From assembly GCA_025765615.1 (NCBI GenBank), contig JAIVFJ010000002.1, positions 248,001 to 312,000 of the forward strand: a DNA stretch of 64,000 bases. The letters are read 5' to 3'. This DNA comes from Zopfochytrium polystomum (lineage: Eukaryota > Chytridiomycota > Chytridiomycetes > Chytridiales > Chytridiaceae). Below are positions 1 through 14,733 of this stretch, piece by piece; position 1 is the first letter of the stretch, and the number at the start of each line of letters is the position of its first letter. Position numbers and translations under genes: made by a program. Below the pieces are notes generated by a model. It saw nothing but the letters and a program-made list of their open reading frames with translations. It had not been told where the DNA came from and ran no database searches.

Positions 1-3215
<3,215 letters not shown>

Positions 3216-4046
3216 CTTCCAGATTTTTGTTCCGCAGTTTCACCAGGGTCCCCAACGTCAATGTATCGTACTCGTAATCGTCTCACGCAGCGCTCACAGA
3301 GTTGCTACTCCCTAAATATGCCCTCTTCCTCTTCGGATTGGCATGCGGTAATCCAATCCGCTGTTCGCGAAGTCACAATTCCGTCACTACCATTACTATG
3401 AAAACAATAGTGAAGCACTTTTCCTCTTATCTCACAAGAAAAGGAGGGCATCGTCGGGACTCCAAAAACCAACATCGCCGGGACTCCAAAACCATTAAAC
3501 ACGCACCACCTCCGGACTCAATTGTTCTTGAACGTCCGCTTCTTGATTCTTTTTCACTCCTCATACTAGATACTCCGTTCCCAGGCCTCGAACCTTGCAC
3601 TTTCCTATCAACCCCAACTCCCTATCTCGGTTTGATTTTTTCTCTGCCTGTATCTCTTCACACTCTCTCAATAACTAAGAAAACGGTGTTGGTACCGAAA
3701 GCAGTCGTTTGAAGGAATTGTTTTGGTGCGTCGTGGAAGGAAGAAGGGAGGGAGTGTGTGTGTGTGTGTGTGTGTGTTGGCGTGTGTTTGCGTGAGAAAC
3801 AGAGAGCGAGAGTGGAGAAGAGATAAAATTCAAAGAGAAGTGATGCTAAAGGAGAGAGGCGTCTCCGGCTCCACTCATTGGCGTGCTCTATGTGGGGGCA
3901 AAACTAACCGTTGCGATGGAAAAACAAGAAAGAGGGGGGACGATAACGATATTGGGATTTCGAACTCCGACGCAGTTCCAATATATTTTGAGAGTAAACA
4001 CGAGGCGCTGCCACCAAATAAATTGAACAAACTCGAAGTCGATCAT
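3216..4046. other. Intergenic region between PRP22 start and the E2-F-box gene end
   Basis: About 830 bases upstream of PRP22 (minus) and downstream of the E2-F-box gene (minus). It should hold the PRP22 promoter. It contains a GT microsatellite at 3754-3777 and A/G-rich stretches. ORFs here look unlike protein and I see no gene. Confidence 0.5.
3754..3777. repeat. (GT)n microsatellite
   Basis: An almost pure run of about 11-12 GT dinucleotides, directly visible. Confidence 0.95.
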
Positions 4047-7000
4047 CTAATAATAGTAATAACTATAGTACGAATCGTCAGGGTCCAGTTCGTACTGGCT
4101 AATATACGTCATCCGTGGTTGCCGCCTCCGCCGGCTTCCAGTTTGCAAAGCGGAAGTTTCGCTTTTACGCACTGGTCGCGGGCCGGCCCCAGGAAGAAAA
4201 AACGATCTAATGGGCACTTTGAACTGCGGACGGTCCCACCCCTCCGGCGGGGAAGGCCCGGCAGCGGTCGGCTCCACTTCAAATCGAAGGCTCCACAGCT
4301 CACCGGGGCTGTAAGGCATCCGATGGTACCCTGCCGCGTAGCTCTGTCGCAACGCTGCGCGCAGTGCCTTACAAGTCGCGAGCTTCTCGCCACCCTCCTC
4401 GGCGACCAATCCACGGCCACCTATCAGCCTGAAGAATGTCGAGTAACTGTCAACTTGAAACACGGCCCTCGCGTAGCTTGCCATCCGCGTCGCCGCGTCC
4501 GCCGTCGGAAATCCCAGCGTCGCTCCAAGCGACCGGAAGAGGGTATCCACATGTGCCCTCGCTCGTGCTGCATCGAATAACGGAATGTCGAAATGCTTCC
4601 CCTGCTTTTTCGTCACACGCTGCCTCTCGGCAATGCCTGATGCCGAAGCACCGACGTCATCCGCCGGTCGCGAGGTACGTCTGTCGAACGATGCCCACCT
4701 GTCCCGACGCCGGTTCACTACGAACCAAACTCCGTCCCCGCCTCCACCAACATTATTATCCTCAGCGCCAGAACCAGAGCTTCGTTTGCTGTCCGGCGCC
4801 GTCGTGGATGTGTGCGTCTCCGCGCTCCTCCCCCCTCCTGCTGCTCCCATTCGCGTTAAGTTGGGTGATGGTCCTGAAAGTTGGTGGCGGAGAACGGGAT
4901 TCTGCTGCATCGATCCAACCTTTCCAGCGGCTTCGCTTGCAGTTTTCCCAAGCCGTTGCTGACGACACCCCGCCGCAAAGCTCCCGGTGAGTGTGAGGTC
5001 TTCCAAGAACCTGACTTGAAACAGTGCGAGCCTTAACCAAGTCTTAGACCCTTCGAACGAATCCTTCAGCCTTCTCTCGCTGACAAATCCACTGCCCTCC
5101 TCGAATCCGAGGTGACGAAATCGCTCCAACACCCACACCGTGTTTCGCGCAAAGAGCTCCTCAATGAATGCGTTGCACCACGCCGACGACGACGCAAATC
5201 CCGGCACAAGAGCTAGCCAGACCAGGAACTCGCCGAGGTCGGGTATGAGCTTCTTGTGCCGCGCGTCCCGGTCTTCGAGGAAGTCGAAGGCTTTGGCATG
5301 GTAGGACGGTAATACTTCTGGATAAGCCTGCACCATGGCTAGAAGAAGGTGAAGCAGCGCGTGGTAGCCCGTCACCGCATTTTCGCTGGCGTGCAGGATC
5401 GGTTGTGCGAAGCGGCTTCGGCGGCGGTGGACTTCTTGCGTCGTGGCGGTCGCCATCAGACTGACGATCGTCTGATTCATCCACTTTGCAAGCGTAGGGA
5501 TAATCAGCGACAGGTCGAAGGTGTCGTCCGGTCGGCTGTTAAGCGCCATAATCGCCCGTTCAATGTGACGCCGAGAACGTCGAAAGTGGTCGATATTGAT
5601 TGCCAAGGGCATGAAATGAGAAAATCTTTCTCCCCAAGGTGTTCTCCGAATCCGACCCTTTTTGAAAGCATCCAGGGACAATACGTCGAAAGTGGAAGAA
5701 TACGAAACGCTGTCGTCAGCAGATGTAGCCAGCACGCCTACACCTAGAATCGACTCGGTATAGTTCGTGCGATAATAAAAGCAGGACAGGTTCTGCCGAA
5801 TCGAGAAGAGGTCTACGTTGAGTACGCGGGGTAAACGAGGATATGCCGAAGTTAACCGAGAGATTTCCTTGGTGGTCAAGTGCGACAGAATATTTTGCCA
5901 CACATCTTCGACTAGAAGATCCAAAACAGAACGCTTTCTTCCAGGTGATGCAGCCGGAAGCTCGGAAGCACCCTGACCAATGGTGACAGCCCTCCTGACA
6001 TGATACCATGCCGGAATTCTCGGGCCAGAACCGGCCAAGTTGCTGGAACACTCGTATTTAGACCGGGTATTTGAGGCTCTTGCAGTATTGTTTGATATCG
6101 AAATCTCGCTCTCTGACGATAGGGGCAGTGGAGGACCGAATCCGCAATCGGGACAGGAGAAGCTCGAGACGGACGCCCGGAGACTCAGCTTGAATGACGT
6201 GCGACTATCAAGCTGCTTTTCTTCACATATTTGATCAAGGTGCGTAGCACTGAACATTGACAGAAGCTGAACGAGAAGTGTTTGAAGCCGATAGGCAGGA
6301 GTGTAACCTCCGATTTCGTTGGTCTTGGTATATCGAAAAAGGTGCCCTTGAAGGACGTCGCAGCATATTTTGTTTCCACCGAAGATATTCGGATGGGGAA
6401 TGGGAGTGTCGATAGTGATCTGATTACATCCTCAAGGATTAGCGGGGAGCCAGTCTGTGTAGCAAAGATTCTGCAATTACCTCCGGGCATTCTCTCGGGT
6501 ATGCGTGGGGTATAATAATCGACAAGTGCAGCCTAATTCCCTTGTACAAATCGTCGGAGGGTGTCAGAACAGCGCACAAAGCACGAACATTGTGCTCGTT
6601 CACAGACAGCTGGACTCCCTCGACTGGATCTCGCATGCAATCAGCAATATCGCGCATGAGGCGTGATGTGCCGAGACGCATAAGTGCTGGGTTAAAATTG
6701 CGCAATGAGGCAGCCGCTGCGAGTTGCATCACTCCATGTCTCCACATTGGCCACACTTCGTGAGAAGTGTAATGGAGAAGGCCACCTGTTGTTCTTAGAT
6801 ACTGGACGATCTTTGTCTCCGCAGTGGAGATGCGGCAACCGCTTAGCCCGCAAAAATCGTCGAATGGTAGCACGGTTTGAAGTCTATCATCAGACATTAG
6901 GACTGTCGACGATGGGCTAATGCGACTCATTGGCATGCCGGCGCTTTGGCATGCGAAATAAGACGATCCATGAATCGACGGAGTTGCAAGGCTCGTTCCC

Positions 7001-7104
7001 GTTTGCGCCACAAGCCAAGTGGAGAGGCAACTTGTGGCTGCCAATTTGCAGCAATGGCAGGGACCCCAGCCAGTCGCAGTCGGAATTGAATTTGTGAAGG
7101 GCAT
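4047..7104 (-). CDS. E2-like ubiquitin-conjugating (UBC) domain fused to an F-box
   Basis: Two exons, 7104-6481 and 6419-4047, joined across a 61-nt GT-AG intron (6420-6480), give about 998 residues. The UBC fold starts near residue 142 (TSRLMRDIADCMRDP), continues through HLSIIIPHAYPRECPE and, after the splice, IDTPIPHPNIFG. The HPN motif and the cysteine in NKICCDVL sit where an active E2 has them, so catalysis is plausible. A CxxC pair (FSCPDCGFG, about residue 296) follows, then an F-box-like segment (LVEDVWQNILSHLTTKEI, about 370-400). The rest is helical and conserved-looking (RRTPWGERFSHF, LPSYHAKAFDFLED), then a Gly/Ser-rich stretch, ending in a Tyr-rich tail. E2s load ubiquitin and F-box proteins bind Skp1 in SCF ligases; both on one chain suggests a self-contained ubiquitin transfer factor (inference). 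The ATG at 7104 opens the frame, but the first 140 residues match nothing I know and the true 5' end may differ. Confidence 0.72.
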
Positions 7105-7579
7105 CGGTTCCTTGAGAAGAGTGTAGGCGGACGGTACATCGAGATACTGGGCAAACGAGTTGTAAATTGTCTACATAATGATCCACAATGTCTCGCACCT
7201 TTTGCGACCAGCGAAACGGAGTTCCAAATTGAATGCCGATTAGGAGGTCGCCTGAGAATCGTTCCAAAATTTCGTAGCGAGGAGAGGCGCGTTGGACACT
7301 ACGACTTCTCATTTGACTGGAAACCCCTTCTTTCCCGTGTGATTCCATGGCGTGAGCAACTTCGAGGATGTTTAAACAGTTCTCGGTAGCCAAAAGGGTG
7401 CGGCCATCGTTGAGGGAGTCTCTCACGCGGAGGAAGGACCTTGTCGTGTCGACGGTGAGCGCCACGCTGGCAATGACTGTCCAGAGGCGATACGTCACGA
7501 CGACGAGTAAGTCGCCTGATTTCGGCTGTGGCTCTTTTTCGGGGATCCCTTTAGATTCGACCGACAACAGGGGAAACAA
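6917..7579 (-). other. Overlapping 220-codon open frame, unresolved
   Basis: A second long minus-strand frame overlaps the 5' part of the E2-F-box gene. It reads like real protein in places (LLVVVTYRLWTVIASVALTV; VRDIVDHYVDNLQLVC) but has no ATG at its head; the first codon is TTG and an AG acceptor-like TTAG lies just upstream near 7589. It may be an upstream exon of the E2-F-box gene joined through an unrecognised intron, or a chance frame. No family recognised. Confidence 0.3.
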
Positions 7580-8013
7580 AAGAATAGCTAATTCATATTT
7601 TGAAGGCGAAATGTTAGACTTGTGGTGTTTAATCCGTTAATGTTTGGCTACGAGAAGCAAAAGCGCGCCTAGGCCATGGAGCACGCATGTCTACTCTGAC
7701 ATCGGCCCGGTCTCTAATGCACAGTAAAGAAGCGGGCAAAACGGTGGCTGGGGCCGGGTTGAAAAATGGATAAGCAAGGCGGGAGATTCGAGCACAGTTT
7801 GCGCGAGTTTGGCGATCCCTTCGTCGGCGGTGAGCAAGTCAGGCCGAGTTTGCCTTTCAGGGAGTGGTTGCTCCCGACATGGCTGTTGCGACTCACGCCG
7901 GTCACTCCGGAACCACTCTCGTCGATGATCCACGATCGACTAATCCTCAAGCTCGGCTTCCCCTCTCCTTGTTCCGCGCCTCTCTTGTTCCGCTTCGCAA
8001 TGTTTGAGCTCTA
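7580..8013. other. Unassigned stretch
   Basis: Short frames on both strands, none convincing. It could hold the promoter or first exon of the E2-F-box gene. Confidence 0.35.
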
Positions 8014-8290
8014 TTACCTCGGCCGTTTGGAGTCTTTGCAGCTGTCCCTGTCGCCGTCGTCGTCGTCGTCGCCGCCGCCATCTCTCATCCGTTGAACCCA
8101 CTTCAGTCTGTCGTTGACCTTATAAAGCGGGGTGGGACGAAGCTTGCCCTTGTCAGAGGAAGGGTCTCTTTGCCGACCGAAGTTCCCCTGGGAAGGGGGG
8201 ATGACTGGTTTTTGACCATATGCGGTGGGATCCTGGGTGTCTTTCCTGGGAATGTGGCACAGTGACCGCTTAAGATGCCGCCCATCCAAG
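8014..8290 (-). CDS. Possible terminal exon of an unassigned small basic/acidic protein
   Basis: A minus-strand frame of about 90 codons reads like genuine protein: HIPRKDTQDPTAYGQKP, then FGRQRDPSSDKGKLRPTP and LYKVNDRLKWVQRMRD, followed by a Gly/Asp run (GGGDDDDDGDRD) and a basic end KDSKRPR before a stop at 8014. The frame has no ATG of its own; an AG acceptor at the CATTCCCAG site just inside would make it a final exon, with the start upstream. The other two minus frames over the same bases are poorer. I recognise no family; the Asp run comes from a GAC repeat. Confidence 0.3.
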
Positions 8291-8927
8291 AGAGAATGCG
8301 CGCACCGATGCAGAAATTACCACTGGGAAGGAGATGAGTGGAAAAGTGGTGTCAGAAAAGGACAGAATGGGTTGAGGGGAAGAACGCGGTGTCGCGCCCG
8401 GATGGGTAACAAGTGATTCACATGGCTGTCGAGGATAGGATAAAAGACTTCAAACGAAACAGAAAAAAGTACCACTCCTTCAACCGCTCATCGGAGAGAA
8501 ACATTCCCACACTGTAACGAGCTCGAAGATGCGAAGGGCCGTGGAGAGAGGAGTTTGGGTCGGAGTTGCGTGGGAGACAGAAACGTGAGGAATCGGGGCA
8601 AGGCACAGATTTCGAACTCGTCGGCTCCTTGCCGCTCCTTCCTGTCCAGAGAGATATCGAAATTGTCGCACCTAGCTGCGACGTCCATGAATTTTTGATT
8701 TGAAGCGAGTTCAAAACTTGAAGATTTTACGGATTCTTCAAGGCCAAAAGAGAAAGGAGGGGACAAGTGTCACACTGACGAGCGGAAACAAATGTCAATA
8801 ATGGTCTGCACACAATGCTATGCCAACAGTTGCACGTCCAATGCATTTTTTAAGGATTTTAACCGGGCCACCTGCACTCTACGTCTACTCTATATCTTGA
8901 AAATCGCTGTAAAGCACATTCATCGCA
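8291..8927. other. Unassigned stretch upstream of the 8.0-8.3 kb frame
   Basis: Two overlapping minus-strand frames (8418-8714 and 8488-8766) contain Ser/Arg-rich sequence with no recognisable motif. They might supply first exons for the 8014-8290 frame. The histidine phosphatase ends at 8928. Confidence 0.3.
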
Positions 8928-11035
8928 TCAGCACACGGCGAATTCCGAAAAGGACGTTGGACATCCATTCCTGGTGCTGCAGTAAAACTGATTGCCGGAA
9001 AGTCCCCAGCAGTTTTGGCCGCCCCAAGCTTTCGCAGCAAACGAAGAAAACACTTCAGCATTCGTCGCGCAGGATCCACCGACGTTCTGGATCACTACAT
9101 TGTACGTGCTCCCGTCACACCAGTTTGTGGTGATGTTGAGCACTGCACGCATACCCGTTGGAGTCGCAGCAGCTGAGGTCGACGTCGTGGTGGTGGTAGT
9201 GGTCGTAACCGCCGGAGCCAGCCCGCACTTTTGGATGACGTAGCTCGCGCTCACGCCGGTGAGCGCGTCAATGTACGAAAGCAGGTCATCGACAGGGACC
9301 ATATCAATCTCCCCAAAGTAGCTCGAGAACATAACCCGCCCGCCCCACAGCACCCGCACGGCGGCGTCGCCCGTGCTCTTGTGCCGGTACACCTCAAACA
9401 CGATTTCGGCTCCCATCCCCGGCCACACCATCTCGCCGGCCTGCAAGAACGCGAGCATGCGCGAGATGGATCCGTCGTGGGCGACGTTGTGGCGGTAGAG
9501 GACGGGCGACGTGCGGTTCACAGCAGCGCGGATGTTGGATGCGAGCTCCGAGAACCAGAGGCCGTAAGAGGTGCGCGCGAACTCGAGCGACTGCGACGCG
9601 TCGCGGTAGATGTATGAGTACTCGTACTGGCCGATGCGGAAGACCGAGTCTGCGTCGGAGGAGGCCACGCAGTTGATCGCGTTCGAGGATTTGCACGGAA
9701 GCGGAATTTGGTGGCACTCGCGGGAGGAAAGATTATCAAAGTAATGGTCGAACCAGCTGGTTGAGAAACCGCTTCAGCTTTTAATAGGCTTGGAGACAAT
9801 CTGGGCTTACGAGTGCCATGCGCTCGAAGTTGGGTCAACTCCAGTGATGCCATCCAGTCGAGCATACAATGCGATTGTTTCTGGGGCGTTCAAATGGTTG
9901 GTCCAGGCCGGAACTGACTGGTACGCATTTTTGACGTCATTCGCGTACGAGCATGGGTAGTTTGGTTGAAGCGACTCGTTTGTAGTCTTTTCGATGTCGT
10001 GAGTTTTTCGAGTTTACTTTCGACCGTAGTAAGGCTTACCTCGAGAAAGAGAGAGACGTTTGTTGCATCCGGGAACATTCCGCTGATGATTGCGTTCGCA
10101 GTTTGAGTGGTGATGGGGTTGGACGTCACTCGAAATACCTAATAAGGGGATTAATGCTCGATAAACTATTAACAAACCCGTGCTACCACTTGAGATGCAT
10201 TGTATCGGGTTGGCAAAAAGCCGAGCTTGGTTGAGTACACCCCAAACAAGTCCTGCTCAGTATGGGTTCAAAATCGTCGAAATGCAGCGGTGTGAAAAGG
10301 TCACGTTACCGCTCCATGCTGCTTGGCGTCTGCAAGACCTTGAATGGTGATCATTGGATAGGCGCATGAAGACTTTACATTTTCATTGAGGTAGTGATAT
10401 GAAATTAAGTCGATTGCAGTCGAGCGAAGTTTTGACCGACGTACCACGTTGACAGCGATTGAAGAGATGCACCATTCGCCGGCCAAGTCTTCGTTGGGGA
10501 AAGTGTTTGATTGGTAAGGCGTGCGCTTGTGGTGGCGATGGGTAAGCTCGACGTAAATTAGTTCGTATTCTTGTTCCGGGGACGGATCCGGGGCTGTTGC
10601 GTTGGTCAGGCTGTTAGCATAGGAGAAAGAGAGCGATACGACAACTCACATGAGCACTTCCCGGCCGGAGCGGCAGTGTGGGACGGGGTGAGGACGCTGA
10701 CGTACTCACTCGCACGTACGTGCGGCATGTTGCCTGGAGAGTTTGGGGGTTGGGTAGGAGGCCGTAACTGTCCAACAAGCAGACAAAAGGAGCGCACACG
10801 CGCACGCGAGCAACTCACAGTAGTCGTAGACGCCGTAGTCCGGCGAGGTTGATGAGTTGAAGACAAGCCGCTTCGAGTACCCGGCGCCGGAGAGCACCTG
10901 CGTCAGGTTGTTGACCGACGTGGCGTTGGGCGCAACCCATGCGACGGCGTCGGCGGCGGCGGCTTCGGCGGCTTCGGCGCCGGGCGCACGCGCGGCGGCC
11001 ACGGCGCCCAGCAACAGGATCGACAGCACGAGCAT
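8928..11035 (-). CDS. Secreted histidine acid phosphatase (branch 2) with C-terminal Cys-rich module
   Basis: The ATG at 11035 begins a clear signal peptide (MLVLSILLLGAVAAARA). Exon 1 is 11035-10819; exon 2 starts at 10733 and restores DYCNMPHV, a landmark of fungal histidine phosphatases. The catalytic motif is RHHKRTP (near 10530) and the proton-donor region is AHDGSISRMLAFL (near 9480). Further GT-AG introns are 10253-10309, 10139-10186, 9987-10039 and 9757-9810. The donor closing exon 2 is ambiguous (GTGAGT at 10709 or near 10647; the first gives HVRATPDP), and an in-frame 72-nt intron near 10370-10442 is possible. After the catalytic domain comes a pure Thr/Ser/Ala linker (about TTTTTTTTSTSAAATPT), then a Cys-rich module of about 70 residues with TNWCDGSTYNVVIQN, GGQNCWGLSGNQFYC and a final AVC. 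Linker plus module suggests carbohydrate binding (inference). Probably releases phosphate outside the cell. Confidence 0.85.
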
Positions 11036-11058
11036 ATGTGTGGGATTTTGAAAACTGC

Positions 11059-11102
11059 CTCTCCCTCTCTCTCTCCCTCTCTCTCTCCCTGTCTCTGTCT
11101 CC
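11059..11102. repeat. CT-rich simple repeat just upstream of the phosphatase start
   Basis: A CTCTCT/CCCTCT run on the plus strand, so GA-rich on the coding strand, beginning about 24 bases upstream of the phosphatase ATG at 11035. It would sit in the 5' UTR or core promoter. Confidence 0.85.
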
Positions 11103-11639
11103 TCGTGCGCTCTGCGCATTATCCAGCCAGCTGTGTCTTCCACGCACCACCACTGATTGGCTGCACGCGCCCTTCGGGCTCGCGGTGCCTCCTCGCATTT
11201 TTTATTTCTATTTTTCCCTTTTTATTTCACTTTTTTTTTTCTTTTTCTTTTTTTTTTTTTTCTCTTTTTCTGTCCGCAACGAGCATGAAACATGGAGCAG
11301 TTCTTCTTTCCATTTTTGGTGGCTGTTCGGCGATCAGTGTAGTGTTGTTGTTCGGACACGCGCCAAAGTTTCAAGTTTCCAAAGTTTCCTCCGTTGTCCG
11401 TCAAATGCCACAAAAGCACAAAAGGCAACATAAAGTGCGCGACAAGACTGATCTGATGGTGATGATGATGATGATGATGATGTGTGTGTATTTATTAATA
11501 TTATTTATTGGGGGAAAAACATGAGGGTCTCCTTTCCTTTCGCCCAGGTCGACTGACTCCCACTCGCGCCCTTTCAACAAGACCCGACGGTCGTCCCACC
11601 ACCCCCTCCCCTTCAACACCCTCAACACTCTCAACCCCC
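11103..11639. other. Intergenic region with T-rich tracts
   Basis: Upstream of the phosphatase and downstream of the transporter, both minus. It holds long T runs around 11220-11265 and the ATG-triplet repeat. No gene seen. Confidence 0.5.
11456..11484. repeat. (ATG)n trinucleotide repeat
   Basis: About nine GAT/ATG units in a row, directly visible, shortly downstream of the transporter stop. Confidence 0.9.
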
Positions 11640-13000
11640 TCAATATATCACCGCCGACAGCCCCATCGCCGCCGCAAACATGGCCGCCACCGACACAAAC
11701 GACGCCACCGACAGCTGCGCGACTCCCGAAATCCCGTGCCCCGACGTGCACCCGCCCGCCATACGAGACCCGAACACCAGCAGCAGACCCCCCGCGAACG
11801 CAGCCCCGACGCTCGGCAGCGCCGCCGCGCCGGCGGGGGTGCTGCACCGCGGCCGCGGCCGCCAGCACGCTTCCACCACCCGCGGCCGCCGCGGCCGCGG
11901 CGGCGCCGGCGACCATACCAGCGACAAAGAACGCGTTCTCGTGGTCGTTGACGTAGTCCTTGAAGAACGGCGCGTTGGCGTACCACCGGCGGTCGAGGCG
12001 CTTCGCGACCTGCGCCCCGAGGTACGGGTACACGGACGACGCGCCGATCGGCCCGGCCGAGCAGGAGGAGCGACGCCAGCTGCGTCGCGCCGATCACGAG
12101 GCCCGCGCCGATGGCGGACCACAGCGGCGCGGACGGGTGCGGCGGGAAGCCGTCGATGCGCACGACGGCGGTTGTGGGGCTCCCTCCTGTTGTGGTGATG
12201 TTGAGGTGCGCGGCGACGTCGGCGTCGTAGGGTTTGTACCGGTGCAGGGCGGCGATAAAGGGGATGATGAGGGCGGAGACGAGGGCCGCGGAAAACGCAA
12301 ACGTGTGGTGGAGGGGCTTCTGGGCGGCGGCGCCGGCCGCCGCCTTTTCTGTCGCTGGCTTTGTTGATGAGCTTTGGGCGATGAGGCCGTCGATCGTAAT
12401 TGCGGGAGACTTGGCGCCGTAGTTGGGAATGACGGACCGGATGGCTTGAACAAGGTAGCCGTACGACACAGAGGCGACCGCCGCGCCGCTGATGGCGGGA
12501 ATCGCCGAGGGAATACCGGTTGATGTCTGGAGAATGAGGGTACCAGGGCAAGCGCCAGCCAGAGCCATCCCCTAAGGTAAAGTTTGGGTGAGATTCAATT
12601 TATATCTGGTGAACGAAAAAACATACCGTGCCAATCATCGATCCGCCGAGAATATTAGCACCGAACCTCCCGAGTGATTCAACTCCTAACGACAAAGGCG
12701 GCTTCGGAGCTCGCTTATATAGTCCTAATGCCTCAACGAGAACGAATCCGAACCTGAAAGGGAAATCGCCCGTCAGCACCAGATTTTCTGGGTGAGGAAA
12801 TCGAATACAGTATTCGCTTACATTCCGGAAACTGTGGCAACAAGATACATCTGAAGCATTGAGTGTGATTGAAACCGCATTTGAGTTATGATCATGATGG
12901 GCCAGTGCATTCGCGCTTTGTACAGCGCCATGCCGAACGGCACACCCACGAGGAACGACTTTGCGTAGAGTCCCAATAGCGAGCGTTTGTTCGGAGGCAT
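11640..13000 (-). pseudogene. YeeE/YedE-family sulfur (thiosulfate) transporter, two apparent frameshifts
   Basis: Integral membrane protein of the YeeE/YedE (sulphur transport) family. Exons 13000-12822, 12753-12627 and 12571-11640 are separated by GT-AG introns of 68 and 55 nt. Family marks are the N-terminal FGMALYKARMHWPIMIITQM, the signature GTGMALAGACPGTLILQ and the C-terminal MAGGCTSGHGISGVAQ; the AGACPGT and GGCTSGHGISG cysteines are intact. The start is the first in-frame ATG (MPPNKRSLLG). The frame breaks twice. Near 12065-12085 the LASLLLLG frame must move by one base to read GPIGASSVYPYLG, and near 11840-11900 another base must be skipped to reach ALPSVGAAFAGG. The three exons total 1238 nt, two more than a multiple of three, as expected for two single-base insertions. 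Both breaks lie in very GC-rich sequence, so sequencing error is as likely as true decay; corrected length would be about 411 residues. Confidence 0.8.
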
Positions 13001-13695
<695 letters not shown>

Positions 13696-14733
13696 ATGGA
13701 AGCCACCAACGTCTCCTTCGGCTTCAGCGTCGTCTGCAGCGTCGTCTGCCTCGTAGCCCTAGCCGCCTACCACGCGCTGCTGGCCCGCATGTGGTATGCC
13801 CACCCCGACCTCACCGTCTACGGCCTGTCCCGCGCGTCCCGCCGCGTCTGGGTCGCTTGCATGATGGCCCGGAAAGAGGGCATCCTCGCCGTCCAGTCGC
13901 TGCGGAACCTGATCATGGCTTCCACACTGATGGCGTCCACGTCCATGGCCATCTGCGTCGGCTTCTTGGCGTTCTTGGCTTCGGCAAAGGTCCAGACAGA
14001 CGGGTCGTCGTCGTCGATCGTGTTTCCGAACGATGGGCTGTTCAGCACAAAGGTTGGAGTAACTTTTTTTTTTTTTTTTTTTCAAAAGTGGATGCTGATC
14101 GGCTGCCGGGCGCATTTCCTCTCTTCTGTTCGTTAAAGATCGTTGTCGTTCTTTGTACGCTATCGTTCGCCTTTGTCTCGTACTCCCAGTCGATCCGCTT
14201 CTACAACCACGTTGCCCTGATGATAAACAGTTAAGCCTGTTCCTCCACATCACCTTGCCGCCTTTTTCTGCAGGAGATTTCTGACCCACACCAAATCTTC
14301 GCACTCACACACATACACACTCCGCCGTGGACGACGCAGTCAAAACGGTCACCGACGAGGAGATCGCCACCATCGAGGTGGAGCCGGGTGTTGCAGCGGC
14401 GCTCGTCGACAAGCAGCAAATCTCGGACATGTTCGAGCGCGGCGCATTTGCCGCGACGCTCGGCCTCCGTGCGTACTACATCTTTTTCCCGGCTGCGGCG
14501 GTGAGTGAATGCTTGTTTTTTTTTTTCCCTTTTTTTTCTTTTGTTTGCCATGAGTGTTAACACTCCAACTGCTTGTGGTGCTTTTTTTTTTTTTGACCTT
14601 GGATTCCGCTCAGTGGATGCTCGGGACGTGGTATTTGGTCGTGGCGACGTTTTTCCTCTTGGTTGTACTGTGCACTTTGGACTACAGCAAGCGGCCCACG
14701 GTGTGGGTTGCCAAGCTGTTCCTCACTGCCTGA
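13696..14733 (+). CDS. DUF599 family multi-pass membrane protein
   Basis: Four exons (13696-14052, 14139-14229, 14340-14500, 14614-14733) add up to 729 nt, 242 residues. Exon 1 gives an N-terminal membrane segment, then YAHPDLTVYGLSRASRR and the family core RNLIMASTLMASTSMA. Exon 2 carries SYSQSIRFYNHVALMIN, exon 3 EPGVAAALVDKQQISD and GLRAYYIFFPAAA, and exon 4 WMLGTWYLVVATFFLLVV with a short basic tail. These are landmarks of DUF599, a family of unknown function in plants, bacteria and fungi. Intron 1 carries an 18-T run before its acceptor. The third exon start is inferred: a TGA just upstream excludes earlier acceptors in frame, and the GACGCAG site keeps phase with the GTTAAG donor. Function unknown; probably an integral membrane protein. 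Confidence 0.82.

Noticed and set aside
3723..4580. 285-codon plus-strand frame
   Set aside because: Begins in a GT repeat and overlaps the 3' part of the E2-F-box gene, whose minus-strand frame contains recognisable domains.
8103..8285. 60-codon frame with its own ATG over the 8.0-8.3 kb region
   Set aside because: Composition is less protein-like than the alternative frame over the same bases; neither is proven.
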